A DNA stretch of 64,000 nt from Microbacterium sp. LWS13-1.2 (GTDB lineage Bacteria > Actinomycetota > Actinomycetes > Actinomycetales > Microbacteriaceae). The stretch is from assembly GCF_040144835.1 (NCBI RefSeq), contig NZ_CP151632.1:3720001-3784000 (forward strand), in the 5' to 3' direction. The notes under the pieces were generated by a model. It ran no database searches and had not been told where the DNA came from. It saw only the letters and a list, made by a program, of their open reading frames with translations. Positions 61,143-64,000 of this stretch are shown here, piece by piece. The number at the start of each line of letters is the position of its first letter. Position 1 is the first letter of the stretch. The position numbers and the translations under genes were made by a program.

Positions 61143-62768
61143 TCACGCTTGCGTCGAAGGCGGGCGGCGGCGCAGTGGGCGCGAGGGCCGGGGTGGAGGA
61201 GGCGTCTGCGCGGAGCGTTCCGACTCGCTCCCTCCTGGCTCGCTCGACGGCCCGGGAGCTGGGGCGTTGCGTCTCGCTCGCTCCTCGCTCCGCGACCGAG
61301 GTGGTCGAAGTGGTCGAGGCGTTTCCTCCCGCTCGCGGGTGCCCGTCTCGGAAGCGACTGCGGATGCCGGGTCAGCGGCTGGGAGAGAAGCCAGCTGCGA
61401 CGGAACGGTCGCGGCCGGCTGCTTCTTGATCAGCTCCGCCACGGCGATCGGGACGCTTCCGACCGCTGCGGTTACCAGCGCGGTGATCGCAACCGTCTGC
61501 GCTGATTCGACGCCCAGCGCGTAGGCCAGGACGGACGGGACGATGGCAGTGAGAACCGCGGCCATCGCCAGGGCGAGGAACCTGTTGAACTGGGTGAACA
61601 GCCAGAAGCCGAACAGTACGGCCAGCGACATTCCGAGGGGAATCAGCGCCGTGCCGAGCAGCATCCAGCCGCTCCACAGGGCGAGGCGTTCCGGTGGCCA
61701 TTCCGAGAACGCGAGACCACCCAACCACTGCAGGATCAGGAGCGGGACGCAGACCAGAGCACCGCCCAGCGCGAGAAAGAAGACCAGCTGCACGACCAGG
61801 GTCCGGACGCTCGAGATGTAGAGCGGTCGTATCTCGACCGTCGGTAGGAAGACCGCTCCCGCGTGGCGCTTCAGCGCAGCGTACGCATCCGTCCCACGCA
61901 TCTCTTCAGTCGCCTCGTCCATCCGTGCGCGGGCCTCATCGGAGATCAACAGCTCTTCGCTCTGTGTGATGAACTGCTCGTCAGGGTCGAGCACCGTGAC
62001 GTGTCGGAGCATCACGGTCATCTGCGCAAAGGACAGCCCCGACACCATCAAGCCGCCGACCAGTGTCGCCTGCAGGAGGATCAACGGGTCGCCGCGGACG
62101 AGTGCATCGGACAGGAGCAGGAACGACAACGAGAAGTACAGCAGCACCGGCACCACCAGCATGTCGCTGAGGGTGCGCCTCTTGAGGCTGATGATGCCGA
62201 CCAGTCCGGACTTCATGGCTGTGGCGAATGTCGTCTCGCCTACTGACGCGTTGCGAATCTGCTCCCACGCGCCGGCCCACCCCTCGTCGCCGTACTTGGC
62301 GACATACTGCCGCTTCAGGGCATCGTGGAACATGATCTCGTCGGTGGTGCCGATGGAGCGCATCAGCGCTTCCCCCTCGGCGTCGAACGTGAACTTCAGT
62401 CCACCGATGCACCGCAACAGGAACTTGAACTGCGAAAGCGGCATGAGCTCGAGGTCCCTGAAGGCCGGCCGGCCGCTCAGCCTCTGCAGAACGCTCGGCC
62501 GCCGTAGCACGGGCAGCGAGAGCGCGCGCAGGACCTCGATCAGCACGACCGTCGCGACGACGATGATCGCTTCGAGCCAGAACGGCTTGCCGACACGCCA
62601 GGCCGTCGTCACAGCGATGCTCAAGCCGAACTCGCTGGCGAAGATCCAGAAGACGCGGGGCCACGGGGCGAGGAACAGCAGATAGACGATGCCCGCGGCA
62701 TACGTTGTGACGTTGAGAGCCGTCCACGGATCGTTCAGCCGGATATCCGGGGGAGTCGCTGACGTCAC
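61143..62768 (-). CDS. Large polytopic membrane protein, unknown function
   Basis: A 541-residue protein beginning with a GTG at 62768, with GGAGGGGG five bases upstream. It has two N-terminal membrane segments, a soluble region of about 80 residues, and about eight further segments (for example VVPVLLYFSLSFLLLSDALV and VVQLVFFLALGGALVCVPLL). The C-terminal 100 residues are Pro/Arg/Ser-rich and probably disordered. I do not recognise a transporter signature. It stands alone. Confidence 0.7.
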   Translation of the reverse strand: MTSATPPDIRLNDPWTALNVTTYAAGIVYLLFLAPWPRVFWIFASEFGLSIAVTTAWRVGKPFWLEAIIVVATVVLIEVLRALSLPVLRRPSVLQRLSGRPAFRDLELMPLSQFKFLLRCIGGLKFTFDAEGEALMRSIGTTDEIMFHDALKRQYVAKYGDEGWAGAWEQIRNASVGETTFATAMKSGLVGIISLKRRTLSDMLVVPVLLYFSLSFLLLSDALVRGDPLILLQATLVGGLMVSGLSFAQMTVMLRHVTVLDPDEQFITQSEELLISDEARARMDEATEEMRGTDAYAALKRHAGAVFLPTVEIRPLYISSVRTLVVQLVFFLALGGALVCVPLLILQWLGGLAFSEWPPERLALWSGWMLLGTALIPLGMSLAVLFGFWLFTQFNRFLALAMAAVLTAIVPSVLAYALGVESAQTVAITALVTAAVGSVPIAVAELIKKQPAATVPSQLASLPAADPASAVASETGTREREETPRPLRPPRSRSEERARRNAPAPGPSSEPGGSESERSAQTPPPPRPSRPLRRRPPSTQA

Positions 62769-62891
62769 AGCATCCCCCTCCGTGCCGCGCGTTCCGGCGG
62801 TCCACGACTCGGGCAGATACCGCCGAATAGGCGAATGATATGGCGCAATCCGACGGGTTACCAGGGGTGCGCGTGGGAACGCGGTGTGCCG

Positions 62892-63383
62892 CTACGAGTC
62901 GGAACGCGAGATGTCGGCGAGCCACGCGCGCAGGTGCTCGATGACGAACGCGTGGTCGTCGGCCTGCGGGAGGCCTGAGACGCCGACCGACCCGACGACC
63001 CCGACGCCCTCGATCGTGATCGGGAACACGCCGCCGTGCGCCGCGTACAGGGTCGTGTCGAGGCGCGCATCGGTGTCGAAGCTCTTGCCCGCGGCCGCGA
63101 AAGCCAGACCGACGCCGAACGACGACCTGCCGTATCGTCGGGCGACACGCGTCTTGCGCTCCAGCCACCCGTCGTTGTCGGCGCTCGAGCCGGGCAGCGC
63201 GGTATGGAACACCCGCGCCTCGCCGAGCGTGATGCCGATCACGATCGGCAGCCCCGCCGCAGCGGCCGCGTCGCGCATGCGCGAACCGAGGGTCCAGGCA
63301 TCCGTCAGATCGAAGCGAGGGAGTACCACCTCGGCCTCCTCTGCTTCCACGCGGGCGAGCTGGGCGGCGATGTCGTCGGTCAT
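62892..63383 (-). CDS. Heme-degrading-domain-like protein (UPF0303/GlcG-like)
   Basis: 163 residues from the ATG at 63383; the upstream frame is Arg-rich shadow. The protein has the UPF0303 layout, with AWTLGSRMRDAAAAAGLPIV, then SFGVGLAFAAAGKSFDTDAR and AAHGGVFPITIEGVGVVGSV and HAFVIEHLRAWL at the end. The family is related to HbpS/GlcG and annotated as heme-degrading domain, although biochemical proof is limited. It stands alone. Confidence 0.8.
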   Translation of the reverse strand: MTDDIAAQLARVEAEEAEVVLPRFDLTDAWTLGSRMRDAAAAAGLPIVIGITLGEARVFHTALPGSSADNDGWLERKTRVARRYGRSSFGVGLAFAAAGKSFDTDARLDTTLYAAHGGVFPITIEGVGVVGSVGVSGLPQADDHAFVIEHLRAWLADISRSDS

Positions 63384-63722
63384 GGGACGAAGGTAGCGCG
63401 AGCACTCGCGGCACGGGCGCGGGCCGGCGTTCGCGCTCAGATCCGACGAGCTGCGCGCCCTTGTGCAGGGACGGGTGCTGCAGGTTCCTGCGCGCGCTGC
63501 GTCGCGCGACGCAGCGTTCGCAGGACAGTGCAGCGCTCGAACGGAACACCCAGCATGCGGTGGTCGAGCGGAGGGTCTCGGGCGATCGCGCATGGCGGCT
63601 CGCGCCGCGATTCCTCCCCAGGTGGGGGTTTCGTCGGCAGAATCGAAGTTCTCCACAGAAATGGCGTTGATCGGGTATTTTGGTGTGGTTCCGATGTCGG
63701 AACCCCTCGTCAGATTGGGGAT
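63384..63722. other. Intergenic region ahead of the DUF222 gene
   Basis: About 340 bases without a gene. An AT-richer stretch near 63640-63720 (TTCTCCACAG, TATTTTGG) precedes the DUF222 start and should hold its promoter, but I cannot define -35 and -10 with confidence. Confidence 0.4.
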
Positions 63723-64000
63723 ATGAACTTCCCGCTCGCCGACCTCAGAGGCGTCGTCGATCTGCTCGGCGACACCCTCGGTCCGGCGGTCGGTGGCGAG
63801 GCGCAACGAGTCATGTCGCACCGTGAGCTGGTCGATGCGTTGGCTGTCGTCGAACGCCTGGGGCGGATCACGGATGCTGCGCGCCTCGCGCTCGCCGGCG
63901 AGGTGGGGCGTCGCGCCGACTCGGAGTTCGGAGACGATGCCATCACGGCGCAGTTCGGGTGCTGGTCGGCCCAGGAACTCGTGGAGCGGACGACGCTGGT
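63723..64000 (+). CDS. DUF222/HNH-type protein, N-terminal part
   Basis: Starts at the ATG at 63723 and runs off the right edge. The visible part is LADLRGVVDLLGDTLG, HRELVDALAVVERLGRITDA, ARLALAGEVGRRADSEFG and WSAQELVERTTL. This is the opening of the large actinobacterial DUF222 (13E12-like) family, which normally ends in an HNH nuclease domain not visible here. Many such copies occur in Microbacteriaceae genomes. Confidence 0.8.
   Translation, partial: MNFPLADLRGVVDLLGDTLGPAVGGEAQRVMSHRELVDALAVVERLGRITDAARLALAGEVGRRADSEFGDDAITAQFGCWSAQELVERTTL

Noticed and set aside
1..64000. CRISPR arrays, rRNA genes and insertion sequences
   Set aside because: I saw no regularly spaced repeats, no rRNA-like stretches and no transposase with flanking inverted repeats.

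Overview
The window comes from a high-GC actinobacterium, most likely of the family Microbacteriaceae (Microbacterium-like). The pointers are the strong GC bias at third codon positions, an actinobacterial type IV secretion set (SCO6880-like, TraG-like and VirB4-like proteins), a SigK/RskA-type sigma and anti-sigma pair beside a class F-like sortase and a DUF4397 protein, and a DUF222-type HNH gene at the right edge. No database search was possible. Family names rest on motifs visible in the translations.

From the left edge to about 54.2 kb the DNA reads as one integrative and conjugative element or genomic island. A tyrosine integrase (52990-54165) lies next to a tRNA-like sequence (54218-54293). 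The left attachment site was not found and is probably outside the window. Left to right the island holds: a restriction-like pair on the minus strand (McrB-like fragment, PD-(D/E)XK nuclease); an accessory plus-strand operon (HTH, NrdH-like, coiled coil); a zeta-toxin operon with an apparently dead serine resolvase; a complete type 2 BREX cassette (pglW-pglX-pglY-pglZ-brxD-brxHI, 7.8-25.3 kb); a MobF relaxase/helicase with uracil-glycosylase-like and chaperone-like genes; a long minus-strand transfer operon (41.1 down to 30.4 kb) ending in ssb; a control region with a perfect DnaA box, an inverted repeat and a winged-helix regulator; a tRNA-Arg(CCU) gene; and a 42.5-52.6 kb cargo zone. The cargo zone contains an excisionase-like gene, a DUF4230-type pair, a two-TM protein overlapping a truncated J-domain, a nucleotidyltransferase pair, small zinc-ribbon proteins and a DUF262 plus HEPN pair.

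The six BREX genes overlap their neighbours by 4-19 bases, so they look like one translationally coupled defence unit. The transfer genes are similarly packed (1-4 base overlaps in most junctions). Relaxase, coupling protein, VirB4, SCO6880, VirB6-like protein, M23 hydrolase and a TcpC-like protein together would make the element self-transmissible, so BREX and the other defence-like cargo probably travel with it.

Right of 54.3 kb the DNA looks chromosomal: DUF4397 surface protein, sortase, SigK-like sigma factor, RskA-like anti-sigma factor, then a run of decayed genes (fasciclin, EAL, medium-chain dehydrogenase and aldo/keto reductase remnants) mixed with intact membrane-protein genes, a heme-degrading-domain-like gene and the start of a DUF222 gene. 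A well-formed SigK-type promoter stands in front of the internally deleted fasciclin gene. This preserves the trace of a SigK-fasciclin regulon like that of mycobacteria.
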